Shown here in pieces: positions 24,357-32,658 of a stretch of DNA of 34,439 nt. How positions within the stretch are numbered: position 1 is the first letter of the stretch; each line of letters starts with the position of its first letter. Source of the stretch: Albibeggiatoa sp964388965 (GTDB lineage Bacteria; Pseudomonadota; Gammaproteobacteria; Beggiatoales; Beggiatoaceae); NCBI GenBank assembly GCA_964388965.1, contig CAYMCP010000038.1:1-34439 (forward strand), written 5' to 3'. Position numbers and translations under genes: made by a program. The notes under the pieces were generated by a model that had not been told where the DNA came from, did not search any database, and saw only the letters and a program-made list of their open reading frames with translations.

Positions 24357-25130
24357 ATGCAAAATACTCAACCTCCAGTGATATTGGTTTTTGCGGGCAA
24401 TGATCCAACAGGTGGAGCGGGATTAACTGCTGATACTCAAACACTTGCATTAATAGGTTGTCATATCGCGCCGATAGTAACTTGTACGACGATTCAAGAT
24501 ACTCGTAACGTTTATCAAATTTTACCTATGACAAAAAATCATATTTTGCAACAAGCTGAAATTATACTAAAAGATATGCCAATTGCTGCAATTAAATTAG
24601 GGTTATTGGGCAGTCTAGGAGCAGTTGAAGCTGTTGCACACATTTTGCGAACTCATACGCCTCTCCCCGTTATTTTTGACCCAATTTTAGCCGCAGGTGG
24701 TGGGCAAAATTTATCAAATCAAGTGCTACAAAATGCGCTTATGACGCAGATTGTACCGTATACCACTGTGATAACGCCAAATACACAAGAAATACAAAAA
24801 TTAACCGGTTTGAGTAATTGGCAATTGGCTGCGAATCAATTGATTGCGCAAGGTTGTGATTGGGTTTGTCTAACGGGTAGTCATGATAAAACTGATAAGG
24901 TTATCAATCGATTGTATCATCAAAATGTCAAGGTTTGGCAATGGGCGCGGTTGGATAATACTTATCATGGTTCTGGTTGCACGCTTGCGGCAAGTCTGAG
25001 TGGATATTTAGCACAGGGCTTTGATATGGTAAGCGCAGTTGAAGCTGCTCAACAACTTACTTATCGTAGTCTACAAAAGGGTTATCAAGTAGGTCAAGGT
25101 CAGTGGTTGCCATATCGTTTTTTTAAATAA
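24357..25130 (+). CDS. thiD: Hydroxymethylpyrimidine/phosphomethylpyrimidine kinase
   Basis: A 257-residue ribokinase-fold enzyme that phosphorylates HMP and HMP-phosphate in thiamine biosynthesis. Family features are FAGNDPTGGAGLTADTQT at the N-terminus, FDPILAAGGGQNL near residue 107, TPNTQEIQKLTG near 140, and the C-terminal anion-hole motif DNTYHGSGCTLAA with GSGCTL at 205-210. No TPP riboswitch was recognised in the short leader. Its stop codon lies within the 14-bp direct repeat made by the adjoining MITE-like insertion, so the 3' end was preserved exactly. No thiE or hemL follows, unlike the common thiD-thiE-hemL order. Confidence 0.93.
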   Translation: MQNTQPPVILVFAGNDPTGGAGLTADTQTLALIGCHIAPIVTCTTIQDTRNVYQILPMTKNHILQQAEIILKDMPIAAIKLGLLGSLGAVEAVAHILRTHTPLPVIFDPILAAGGGQNLSNQVLQNALMTQIVPYTTVITPNTQEIQKLTGLSNWQLAANQLIAQGCDWVCLTGSHDKTDKVINRLYHQNVKVWQWARLDNTYHGSGCTLAASLSGYLAQGFDMVSAVEAAQQLTYRSLQKGYQVGQGQWLPYRFFK

Positions 25131-25350
25131 ATAGTTCTTAGGAGTTACGCAGTTCATACGAAAATTTTACTCTAATGGTGTTATTTGTTACGATGTAAAT
25201 CCTCGTTCTACGCGCCGCGTAGAATGAGCCACTGACGCACTGCGTCAGGTTGTAGTGGACGCTGGTGCGTCCTTGTTGCTTCCCAACGGAGAGCATTGGG
25301 ACGAGGAATACTTTGAACTCAACTACGTCACTCCTAAAATAAATAGTTCT
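25125..25350. mobile_element. MITE-like element with 14-bp target duplication
   Basis: A 198-bp insert (25139-25336) has imperfect terminal inverted repeats: TAGGAGTTACGCAGTT at the left and AACTACGTCACTCCTA at the right (14 of 16 pairing). It is flanked on both sides by the identical AAATAAATAGTTCT (25125-25138 and 25337-25350). No protein is encoded. The interior holds four GC-rich hairpins (separate entry). This is the architecture of a non-autonomous miniature element mobilised in trans. A 14-bp duplication is long for most IS families, so part of it may predate the insertion. Confidence 0.75.
25206..25301. repeat. Cluster of four consecutive hairpins
   Basis: Within 96 bases lie TTCTACGCG-C-CGCGTAGAA (25206-25224), CTGACGCA-C-TGCGTCAG (25232-25248), GGACGC-TGGT-GCGTCC (25257-25272) and TCCCAA-N9-TTGGGA (25281-25301). 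All stems are perfect. The third recurs in the nuoD-nuoE gap (34110-34124, reverse orientation, 15 identical bases). Being downstream of thiD, the folded RNA could protect its 3' end. Confidence 0.8.
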
Positions 25351-25384
25351 GTAAACGAATGTTAGTCTAAAGAGACGAGGTTTT

Positions 25385-25412
25385 GTAAAGACAAGACATG
25401 CCTTGTCTCTAC
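25385..25412. repeat. REP-like palindrome
   Basis: GTA-A-AGACAAG / ACATGC / CTTGTCT-C-TAC forms a 7-bp perfect stem extended by 3 bp beyond a mismatch. It lies between the MITE-like element and the 3' end of the minus-strand GGDEF gene. From memory, palindromes reading AGACAAGGCATGCCTTGTCT are dispersed in cyanobacteria and Thiotrichales. No T-run follows on either strand, so it is not a standard terminator. Confidence 0.55.
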
Positions 25413-25467
25413 GATGTGAAAGAAAATATTGATTTTTTTAACATATTTCTTAGATTTCAAACCGGTT

Positions 25468-26826
25468 CTATACAGGCTTGATATTCTCACTGGTGACACA
25501 AACGCAAGTGCGGTTATAACCTTGAATTTGTGCAGAATGAAGCGCGTTATCAGCATCAGCAATTAGGGTGTGTAACGTTGCACTTTTTGTATCATCGACC
25601 GCAGTCAAACCAATACTCACAGTCACATCTAGCCCTTCTGGTTTTAAGCCCATCATATTGATACGCAAAGCTTCAGCTAAACTCTTACCTTTTTCTAAAT
25701 CAGCGTCACCGATTAATACCGTGAATTTTTTACCAACAAACCGCACAACCATTGTGTCATCATCAAAAAACTCACTTAAAAATTTACCAATGACATGTAG
25801 AATATGATCGCCAACAATGTGTCCTTGTACATCATTAATAATTTCAAAATGATCTATATCAATCATCATTAAACACATATTGGGGTGCTGGTTAATAAAA
25901 GCCGGTGCCTCGTCTAATAAATAACGTTTGTTACGCACACCCGTTAAACTATCAGTCGTCGCTAAATGATACATATCTCGCGCATAACGACGTAATACAT
26001 TATGCTGATGTTTAACTAATAGTAACGTTTTTAAGCGTGCAATCAGAACTTCTTCGGTGGTGGGCTTGGTGACAAAATCATTTGCACCTGCATGAAAAAT
26101 TTCTGCCTGACATTGTTTGTTATCGTCAATGGTGATGATAAGAACTGGCATCTCTTGACGTGAATGGTGTAACTGTGTGCGAATCGCATATAATAAATCA
26201 CCACCAGTCATCTGCCCTTCTAAGAAAAAATCAGAAAATACAACATCAAAACCCTCATCCTCTTCGCCAGCCGAGTCGGGGTCTGTGGTTGAATTTTTTA
26301 ATAATTGCAACGCCTTTTCAGCACTGGTTACATGCGTGATGTACAAACCATGTTTTTCCATTAAAGTTTGCGTCGCCTGCGCAGTGCCTAAACTATCCTC
26401 AACATACAAAACCCGTCCAACTAAACCAGAATGACGTTGAGATACATCCTTAATAAAATCAACCAGCTTTTTATAACCTAATGATTTATTGAAGTAATCG
26501 GTTACACCAGCAGAAAAACCTTCACGTAACAAACGTGTATCAGCATCACTCGATACCACAATTACGGGTGTGAGATGTTGTTTCTCACTTTTACGGATTT
26601 CATGACACAGATCGAGACCGTCCAAACCCGGTAGCAATAATGAGGTGGTAATAAGATCAAACTTTTCTCGGTACAAATACTCTAACGCTTCCTCTGCACT
26701 ACCACAGGTGACAATATAAGCATCTTGCATTTCTTTTTGAAGAATGTGAGAAATAATTGAACGCGCCACCTCCGAGCGATCAACAATCATAATCCGAGCA
26801 GTTTTAGGGGTTCTCACTCTAGTCAT
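25468..26826 (-). CDS. REC-REC-GGDEF protein with degenerate active sites
   Basis: A 452-residue cytoplasmic response-regulator protein. REC1 (about 10-130) keeps Lys114 but has Ser62 where the phosphate-accepting Asp belongs (LITTSLLLPGLDG). REC2 (about 137-270) keeps Asp199 (VVFSDFFLEG) and Lys254 (VTKP). The GGDEF domain (about 285-445) retains the DSLTGVRNKRYL opening and the metal-site region MIDIDHF, but its signature loop reads VGKKF (364-368) in place of GGDEF, and the usual Lys after DIDHF is Glu. It is therefore unlikely to make c-di-GMP and may act as a phosphorylation-controlled interaction partner. It is divergent from the ABC exporter genes and has no adjacent kinase. Confidence 0.88.
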   Translation of the reverse strand: MTRVRTPKTARIMIVDRSEVARSIISHILQKEMQDAYIVTCGSAEEALEYLYREKFDLITTSLLLPGLDGLDLCHEIRKSEKQHLTPVIVVSSDADTRLLREGFSAGVTDYFNKSLGYKKLVDFIKDVSQRHSGLVGRVLYVEDSLGTAQATQTLMEKHGLYITHVTSAEKALQLLKNSTTDPDSAGEEDEGFDVVFSDFFLEGQMTGGDLLYAIRTQLHHSRQEMPVLIITIDDNKQCQAEIFHAGANDFVTKPTTEEVLIARLKTLLLVKHQHNVLRRYARDMYHLATTDSLTGVRNKRYLLDEAPAFINQHPNMCLMMIDIDHFEIINDVQGHIVGDHILHVIGKFLSEFFDDDTMVVRFVGKKFTVLIGDADLEKGKSLAEALRINMMGLKPEGLDVTVSIGLTAVDDTKSATLHTLIADADNALHSAQIQGYNRTCVCVTSENIKPV

Positions 26827-27087
26827 CGTTATCTACTATGCGGTGTTGCCCGATCACAGAGATGCCTACAACTAATCTAATTAAATTAAACAAATAGGCT
26901 ATTCTCATTCATGGTGAGCCTTTAAGAAATGATTTATTATATCATCGAAATTTAGTCAAAGTAGCTTTTTCACAGCTTTTGCCTATAGTACACAATTTAT
27001 CAGCTTTTTACCATGAATCACTAGAAAAAGCGTGATGAATTGATTAGTATTCCACGCTTATCATCTTTAAGTCTACAGGATGTCATC

Positions 27088-27873
27088 ATGCCAAAACAAA
27101 ACCGACTTCAATTTTATCATACTTATTTAGAATTGATATTGTACAAAACTTATGCTGACCTACGTGCTGAAACCGAGCGTACTTATTTAGGTTTTTTGTG
27201 GTGGGTGTTTGAGCCTATCATGTATATGTTTATATTTTACATTGTATTTGCCATATTTATGAATCATAAAACCGATAATTTTGTTCCCTTTTTACTTGTT
27301 GGTCTAACGGTATGGCAATGGATGCAATCTTGTCTTGCACACGGTTCTGAATCCATTCTTGGCTATCGTGGATTAATGCAACATGTGCATTTGCCTAAAG
27401 TTATTTTTCCAATTATTCTTATTTTGACAGATTCGACTAAATTTATTTTTATTTTCACCATTTTATTACTTTATCTTTGGGTATCCGGTTTTGAAATTGG
27501 TTTGCCTTATTTCGCTTTGCCATTAGTATTATTAATTGAATTAATTTTTATTATGGCGGCGACTTTTTTTTTAGCGGCAATTGTACCTTTCTTACCGGAT
27601 GTGCGTTTTGTTGTTGAAAAAGTTTTGCAAGCAGTTTTTTTCGCATCCGGAATTTTCTTTCCCGCCAACGTTATTCCAGAACAATACCAATTTTATTTCT
27701 ACCTCAACCCAATGGCAACTTTAATTGAAAGTTTTAGAGATATTCTCATGTATAATCAATGGCCTCAATGGGATATATTATTATTAATAGGCTTTTTATC
27801 TTGTATTGCCTTATTTTTCAGTATTCGTCTTATTGCGCATTTTGAATACACTTATCCAAAGGTGACAATCTAA
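27088..27873 (+). CDS. ABC-2 type polysaccharide export permease, Wzm-like
   Basis: A 261-residue membrane protein with about six hydrophobic spans. The N-terminal region YADLRAETERTYLGFLWWVFEP, and the later FASGIFFPANVIPEQYQFYFYLNPM, are characteristic of ABC-2 permeases that export O-antigen, capsule or teichoic acid polymers (Wzm, KpsM, TagG). An in-frame TTG lies 48 bases upstream, but the ATG at 27088 has AGGA seven bases before it and gives the usual N-terminus. It overlaps the ATPase gene by one base (TAATG). No glycosyltransferase or sugar-nucleotide gene is adjacent, so the exported glycan is unknown. Confidence 0.88.
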   Translation: MPKQNRLQFYHTYLELILYKTYADLRAETERTYLGFLWWVFEPIMYMFIFYIVFAIFMNHKTDNFVPFLLVGLTVWQWMQSCLAHGSESILGYRGLMQHVHLPKVIFPIILILTDSTKFIFIFTILLLYLWVSGFEIGLPYFALPLVLLIELIFIMAATFFLAAIVPFLPDVRFVVEKVLQAVFFASGIFFPANVIPEQYQFYFYLNPMATLIESFRDILMYNQWPQWDILLLIGFLSCIALFFSIRLIAHFEYTYPKVTI

Positions 27874-28577
27874 TGAATAAAATTTTGCAATTGGACAATG
27901 TAGGAATTTATTACAGACGCAAAGGTGGTTTTTTAGGACTAGGTGGCGATGCTTTTTGGGCATTAAAAGATATTTCCCTAAGCATTTATCAAGGCGAAAC
28001 TTTAGGGATTATTGGTCGCAATGGCGCGGGAAAAAGTACATTATTACAATTACTTGCTGGTATTTTGCAACCAGATAAGGGTACAATTAAAAAACTAATG
28101 GACTACAGAACCTCACTATTAGCATTGCAATTAGGCTTTATTCCTTACTTATCTGGACGCGAAAATGCAATATTAAGCGGCATGTTAATGGGCATGTCAC
28201 GCAAAGAAGTTGAACAAAAATTACCGCATATCATTGAATTTTCTGAATTAGGTGATTTCATAGACCAACCCGTTATTACCTATTCTTCTGGCATGGGCGC
28301 ACGCTTAGGCTTTTCTGTAGCGTATTATGCAGACCCTGATGTGTTGTTAGTTGACGAAGTATTAGGCGTGGGTGATGCTGAATTTTCCGTTAAATCCTCT
28401 GCGGCTATGTACGAAAAAATGCAATCAAATAAAACAGTTATATTCGTTTCACATCAAACTCAATTAGTCCAACAGATTTGTACTCGTTTAGTATGGATTG
28501 AAGATGGATGCACCATTTTAGAAGGTGATCCAAATACGGTTTTAACTGCTTATATGGATTCATTGAATTATAATTAA
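27873..28577 (+). CDS. ABC transporter ATP-binding protein, Wzt/KpsT-like
   Basis: A 234-residue ATPase partner of the permease. Walker A is GRNGAGKS (48-55), the signature is YSSGM (137-141), Walker B is VLLVDE (157-162) followed by VLGVGDAEF, and the H-loop His is 194. The VLGVGDxxF sequence after Walker B and the weak Q-loop are typical of polysaccharide exporters. It ends soon after the nucleotide-binding domain and so lacks the C-terminal carbohydrate-binding domain of Wzt proteins that recognise a terminated O-antigen. Its stop codon overlaps tail-to-tail with the stop of the hybrid kinase gene (28574-28577). Confidence 0.9.
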   Translation: MNKILQLDNVGIYYRRKGGFLGLGGDAFWALKDISLSIYQGETLGIIGRNGAGKSTLLQLLAGILQPDKGTIKKLMDYRTSLLALQLGFIPYLSGRENAILSGMLMGMSRKEVEQKLPHIIEFSELGDFIDQPVITYSSGMGARLGFSVAYYADPDVLLVDEVLGVGDAEFSVKSSAAMYEKMQSNKTVIFVSHQTQLVQQICTRLVWIEDGCTILEGDPNTVLTAYMDSLNYN

Positions 28578-30691
28578 TATTTATTTAAAATAAATTTCAA
28601 ACGCTGTTCATTAGAAATGTCTTGAGTTTCAGGCTTGTTTGGCAATACCTCGTCCAACAAGCTATGCAAATCATCTAGCAACTTGACTTGTTCATTTTTA
28701 TCAAAAACAGCTTGCGTATTTGAATGTAAAAATTGTTTTTCTTCATCCGTTAGTGGTTGCGCTGTCAGTACCACAACTGGAATTTTTGTCCAATACGCAT
28801 TTTTACGGAAAATCTCTAAAAATTGAAAGCCATTCATTACTGGCATATTCAAATCTAAAATAATTAAATCTGGTTGTTTTTTCGCTAAATGTTCTAAAGC
28901 CACTAATCCATTTTCTGCTTTAAATACACGCCAACCTGCATTTTGTAAAACTTCTGCACAGGTTTCACGGCAAATCTCATTATCTTCAATCAACATCACC
29001 AATTGAGTTTGCTCGTTATTAATCTGATGTTTACTTAAAAGTTGTGTCAACTGTTCAGAACGCACCGGTTTAGTTAAATAATCAATCGCACCTAGCGTTA
29101 AACTTTTTTGCTCAGAGATTTCAGCTCCTGAAATGGTGATCACGGGAATATCCACTAACAAATTGTTTTGCTTTAATTTTTTTAATACCCACCAACCATC
29201 ATTAGGTTGCGGCATGTGGATGTCCAATAAAATTGCATCGGGGCGTAATTTATTAGCTAAAGTCAGTCCTTCCTCGCCATTTTTAGCCAAAGCAACAGCA
29301 TAACCTGCTTGAGTGAGATAATCCTTAAAAGTTTGCAATATTATCTCATCATCATCAATGACCAATATAACACCCTCTTTTTTAGGCTTATCTTCTCGTT
29401 TTATACCGTTTTTTGGGTGAATAATTGTATAAGTCGGAATTCGTACTGAAAATGTGCTACCATAACCGAATTCACTAGTTACTTGAATTTTCCCGCCCAT
29501 CATCTCAACAAATTCTTTTGTAATCGTCAAACCCAAACCCGTACCACCATAACGCCGAGTAGTAGACGCATCTGCTTGAGTAAAGGGATGAAATAACTTA
29601 TCTTGTTGCTGCTCGGTCATGCCAATTCCCTCATCAATCACACAAAAACCTATCCATTCGCCATCAATGTCAATATAACGTGTTGTTTGTAAAATTACAG
29701 TAGCTTTCTCACTGAATTTCAAAGCATTTCCAAGTAAATTTAAGATAATTTGACGCAATTTAGTCGAATCTGAGAAAATTTCACCTAATTCACCAATTGT
29801 TTCTAAATATACTCGATTATTATTTTTTTCTGCAAGTGGTCGTACCGTATTAATCGCCGATTGAAAAACAGGTACAACGGCAAAAGTTTCTAATTCTAAT
29901 TCCATTTTACCCGCTTCAATCTTGGATAAATCTAAAATATCGTTGATTAAACCTAGTAAATGTTCGCCCGCACTGTGAATTTTTTTTAAATCATCGGTAA
30001 AACAATCTTGTTCCGTTGGCAATTCTACTGCTTCCTCTTGCAATAATTCGCTATAACCAAGAATTGCATTTAATGGTGTGCGTAATTCATGGCTCATATT
30101 GGCTAAAAATTGACTCTTAGAACGGTTTGCTTGTTCGGCTTCAGATTGTAATTTTTCTGCTAGATTTTTTGCCTCAAATAATTCTGCGGTTCTTTCTAAC
30201 ACTCTTTGCTCTAAGGTATTTCTTGCTTCTTCTAATTCTCGTGTACGCTCTGCAACTGTTTTTTCTAATGATAATTTATGTTGTCTTTCTTGTTCAATAA
30301 AGCGTAAATAAGACTTAATTCGATTAATTAATTGATGTGTATCAATCGGTTTTGTCAAATAATCTGCGCCACCAACTTCAAAACCTTTCTGCTTAAATTC
30401 CTCTGACTTGTATGCAGCCGTGAGAAAAACGATAGGAATATGACAAGTTTTTTTACGAGAACGGATTAATTTTGCAGTTTCAAATCCGTCCATTTCTGGC
30501 ATTTGTACATCTAATATAATTAAATCTATAGGTTGTTTGAGCAAAATCGCTAATGCCTCCATACCAGATTCTGCTTGTGTAATGAACGCATCAATATGTT
30601 CTTCAATTAAGGTTTTTAATGTAAATAGGTTGTTTTTATTATCATCTACAATCAAAATATGAAATGATTGCTTTATATCCACATTTATCAT
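28574..30691 (-). CDS. Hybrid sensor kinase, REC-HK-REC-REC
   Basis: A 705-residue cytoplasmic signalling protein without membrane segments. REC1 (10-130, Asp61 in IILDVQMPEMDG) is joined by a long coiled coil (about 130-195) to a HisKA domain with His201 (MSHELRTPLNA). The HATPase domain follows with the N box NLLGNALKF, G1 DEGIGM and G2 GGTGLGL. Then come REC2 (Asp490) and REC3 (Asp613). REC1 at the front implies phosphorylation by another kinase, so this looks like an intermediate in a phosphorelay. An upstream in-frame TTG at 30712 is possible, but ATG 30691 is taken as start. No partner output regulator is adjacent except the REC-REC-GGDEF protein 1.7 kb away. Confidence 0.92.
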   Translation of the reverse strand: MINVDIKQSFHILIVDDNKNNLFTLKTLIEEHIDAFITQAESGMEALAILLKQPIDLIILDVQMPEMDGFETAKLIRSRKKTCHIPIVFLTAAYKSEEFKQKGFEVGGADYLTKPIDTHQLINRIKSYLRFIEQERQHKLSLEKTVAERTRELEEARNTLEQRVLERTAELFEAKNLAEKLQSEAEQANRSKSQFLANMSHELRTPLNAILGYSELLQEEAVELPTEQDCFTDDLKKIHSAGEHLLGLINDILDLSKIEAGKMELELETFAVVPVFQSAINTVRPLAEKNNNRVYLETIGELGEIFSDSTKLRQIILNLLGNALKFSEKATVILQTTRYIDIDGEWIGFCVIDEGIGMTEQQQDKLFHPFTQADASTTRRYGGTGLGLTITKEFVEMMGGKIQVTSEFGYGSTFSVRIPTYTIIHPKNGIKREDKPKKEGVILVIDDDEIILQTFKDYLTQAGYAVALAKNGEEGLTLANKLRPDAILLDIHMPQPNDGWWVLKKLKQNNLLVDIPVITISGAEISEQKSLTLGAIDYLTKPVRSEQLTQLLSKHQINNEQTQLVMLIEDNEICRETCAEVLQNAGWRVFKAENGLVALEHLAKKQPDLIILDLNMPVMNGFQFLEIFRKNAYWTKIPVVVLTAQPLTDEEKQFLHSNTQAVFDKNEQVKLLDDLHSLLDEVLPNKPETQDISNEQRLKFILNKY

Positions 30692-31101
30692 AAGTATTCT
30701 CGAAAAGGTCAATATTATTTTTTATTAGGTGGGTAGCAAAATAGAATAAATCAATTCACGTTGTTAATTCTACTACATAATTAGCTGCGTTTCAGTTACC
30801 AATTATCATTGTAATCATTTTCAGTAACTATCTGGTCTAAGTATGCCAATTAGAGCGATATTGAGGTAGACTATAGGGATGAAGAATCAGAGAAATTAAA
30901 AAAGCAATTGAGCAAGTTGCTGAAAGAAGTAGAGTAGCTAAGGGTAAAGAATGGGCGATTGAAAACTGCGTTAGTCAATGCCAATAATGATGACCATCAA
31001 GCTATTTTAAGTTAGAATGAATAATGTTTGAGACTATGACTTAGACGATTTCTATCGTACAATAAAAGCAAATTATAGAACTAAACGGAAGAGGCTAAAT
31101 A
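30692..31101. other. Intergenic region before the nuo operon with a coiled-coil gene relic
   Basis: Plus-strand frame 30854-31015 reads as a charged heptad-like sequence (EESEKLKKQLSKLLKEVE), a TAG stop at 30935, and continues in the same frame as LRVKNGRLKTALVNANNDD to another stop. It has no start codon and looks like a decayed gene end. The last 60 bases hold the nuo leader. Confidence 0.4.
31045..31063 (+). promoter_or_regulatory. Possible nuo operon -10 region with palindrome
   Basis: TACAAT (31058-31063) resembles a -10 box 39 bases before nuoA. It overlaps the end of the palindrome ACGAT-TTCT-ATCGT (31045-31058), which could be an operator. The -35 is not convincing. Confidence 0.25.
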
Positions 31102-31479
31102 ATGAACATTGAAGAGTATGTGTTTCTAAAAGAATATGTACCGATTCTGCTTTTTATCCTAATAGGACTTGCAGCAGGTGTAGGCTTTGCTGTGGTAGGC
31201 TTTCTACTCGGTAAACGCGAGGCTTATGCAGAAAAAGATTCACCGTATGAATGCGGATTTGAAGCGTTTGAAGATGCACGAATGAAATTTGATATACGTT
31301 ACTATTTAGTTGCTATTTTGTTTATTATCTTTGACTTAGAGATTGCATTTTTATTTCCCTGGGCGGTCGTATTCGATGACGTTGGAATAGTTGGCTTTGT
31401 CGCTATGATGATTTTCCTCGCAATTTTGGTGGCAGGCTTTGTTTATGAATGGAAAAAAGGAGCTTTAGAATGGGAATAG
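31102..31479 (+). CDS. nuoA: NADH-quinone oxidoreductase subunit A
   Basis: A 125-residue membrane subunit of Complex I with three hydrophobic spans. The family block KDSPYECGFEAFEDARMKFD after the first span and the conserved FDLEIAFLFPWAV in the second are clear. It opens the nuo operon, preceded by GGAAGAGG (31087-31094). The downstream nuoB start lies inside its 3' end, so translation is coupled. Confidence 0.96.
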   Translation: MNIEEYVFLKEYVPILLFILIGLAAGVGFAVVGFLLGKREAYAEKDSPYECGFEAFEDARMKFDIRYYLVAILFIIFDLEIAFLFPWAVVFDDVGIVGFVAMMIFLAILVAGFVYEWKKGALEWE

Positions 31480-31949
31480 AAGGCGTTTTTTCTGAGGGCA
31501 TTGTCACTACAAGCGCGGATTGGCTCATTAATTGGGCGCGAACGGGTTCAATGTGGCCGGTTACTTTTGGTTTGGCGTGTTGTGCGGTGGAAATGATGCA
31601 CGCAGGTGCGTCGCGTTACGATTTAGACCGTTTTGGCATTATTTTCCGTCCTAGTCCCCGTCAGTCCGACGTGATGATTGTCGCAGGTACGCTGGTAAAC
31701 AAAATGGCACCCGCATTACGCAAAGTCTACGACCAAATGCCAAATCCGCGTTATGTGATTTCAATGGGTTCGTGCGCAAATGGCGGTGGTTATTACCACT
31801 ATTCTTATGCTGTGGTGCGTGGTTGTGATCGCGTTGTCCCCGTTGATATTTACGTCCCTGGCTGTCCACCGACTGCTGAAGCGTTGCTATATGGCATTTT
31901 ACAGCTACAAAATAAAATCAAACGTAGCACGATTGCAAAAGCAAGTTAA
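31470..31949 (+). CDS. nuoB: NADH-quinone oxidoreductase subunit B
   Basis: A 159-residue peripheral-arm subunit that carries the terminal iron-sulfur cluster N2, next to the quinone site. The cluster cysteines are Cys37 and Cys38 (LACCAVEMMHAG), Cys102 (GSCANGGGYYHYSY) and Cys132 (VPGCPPTAEALL). An earlier in-frame ATG (31449) exists, but ATG 31470 gives the usual MGIEGV N-terminus and has AAGGAG seven bases upstream. It overlaps nuoA by 10 bp. Confidence 0.96.
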   Translation: MGIEGVFSEGIVTTSADWLINWARTGSMWPVTFGLACCAVEMMHAGASRYDLDRFGIIFRPSPRQSDVMIVAGTLVNKMAPALRKVYDQMPNPRYVISMGSCANGGGYYHYSYAVVRGCDRVVPVDIYVPGCPPTAEALLYGILQLQNKIKRSTIAKAS

Positions 31950-31979
31950 CCCTCCGTTCATTGATAATTGGTAACTATT

Positions 31980-32654
31980 ATGGCTGATGCTCGGCAAACC
32001 TTATTAGAAAAATTACAACAAGAATTTGGCGATAGCTTGTTATCTACAAACATCGCCTTGAAAGAAATTACAATTGAAATTCCCGCAATCCAAATTATAC
32101 GAGTCTGTACGCTATTGCGCGACAAATTTGGTTTTGAACAATTGTCTGATCTCTGCGGCATTGATTATTCCACTTATGGACAAGCTGACTGGCAAACTGA
32201 AGACGCAAGTAGCACAGGCTTTAGTCGTGGTGTAAGTCAATCTATTCATCAAAAAGAAGTTGAACAAAAACCCCGTTTCGCAGTGATTTATCATTTGCTC
32301 TCCATACAACACAATCAACGCATCCGTATTCGCGCATTTACTGAAAATGATTATCCTAAAGTCCCCTCAGTGAACAATATTTGGAATTCAGCAAATTGGT
32401 ATGAGCGTGAAGCATTTGATTTATTTGGTATTATGTTTGAAGGACATCCAGATTTACGCCGTATTTTGACTGATTATGGATTTATCGGTCATCCATTCCG
32501 CAAAGATTTCCCTATTAGTGGTCATGTTGAAATGCGTTATGACCCAGAAAAAGGTCGGGTGATTTATGAACCTGTCAGCATCGAGCCAAGAGTATTAGTG
32601 CCGCGTGTGATTCGTCAGGATAATCGTTATACAAAAGCGACAGGGCAGGATTAA
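31980..32654 (+). CDS. nuoC: NADH-quinone oxidoreductase subunit C
   Basis: A 224-residue hydrophilic subunit of the Complex I connecting module (30-kDa type). The signature YEREAFDLFGIMFEGHPDLR and the following GFIGHPFRKDFP are intact. It is a separate NuoC, not the NuoCD fusion of enterobacteria. ATG 31980 is chosen over an upstream in-frame TTG (31968). The ribosome-binding site is weak. It lies 30 bp after nuoB and 4 bp before nuoD. Confidence 0.95.
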   Translation: MADARQTLLEKLQQEFGDSLLSTNIALKEITIEIPAIQIIRVCTLLRDKFGFEQLSDLCGIDYSTYGQADWQTEDASSTGFSRGVSQSIHQKEVEQKPRFAVIYHLLSIQHNQRIRIRAFTENDYPKVPSVNNIWNSANWYEREAFDLFGIMFEGHPDLRRILTDYGFIGHPFRKDFPISGHVEMRYDPEKGRVIYEPVSIEPRVLVPRVIRQDNRYTKATGQD

Positions 32655-32658
32655 TAGT

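Noticed and set aside
25362..25562. 66-codon minus-strand frame overlapping the end of the GGDEF gene
   Set aside because: It runs through the REP-like palindrome, overlaps a well-supported gene and has no family features.
27040..27087. TTG start extending the ABC-2 permease by 16 codons
   Set aside because: Rare start codon without a ribosome site; the internal ATG at 27088 has AGGA seven bases upstream.
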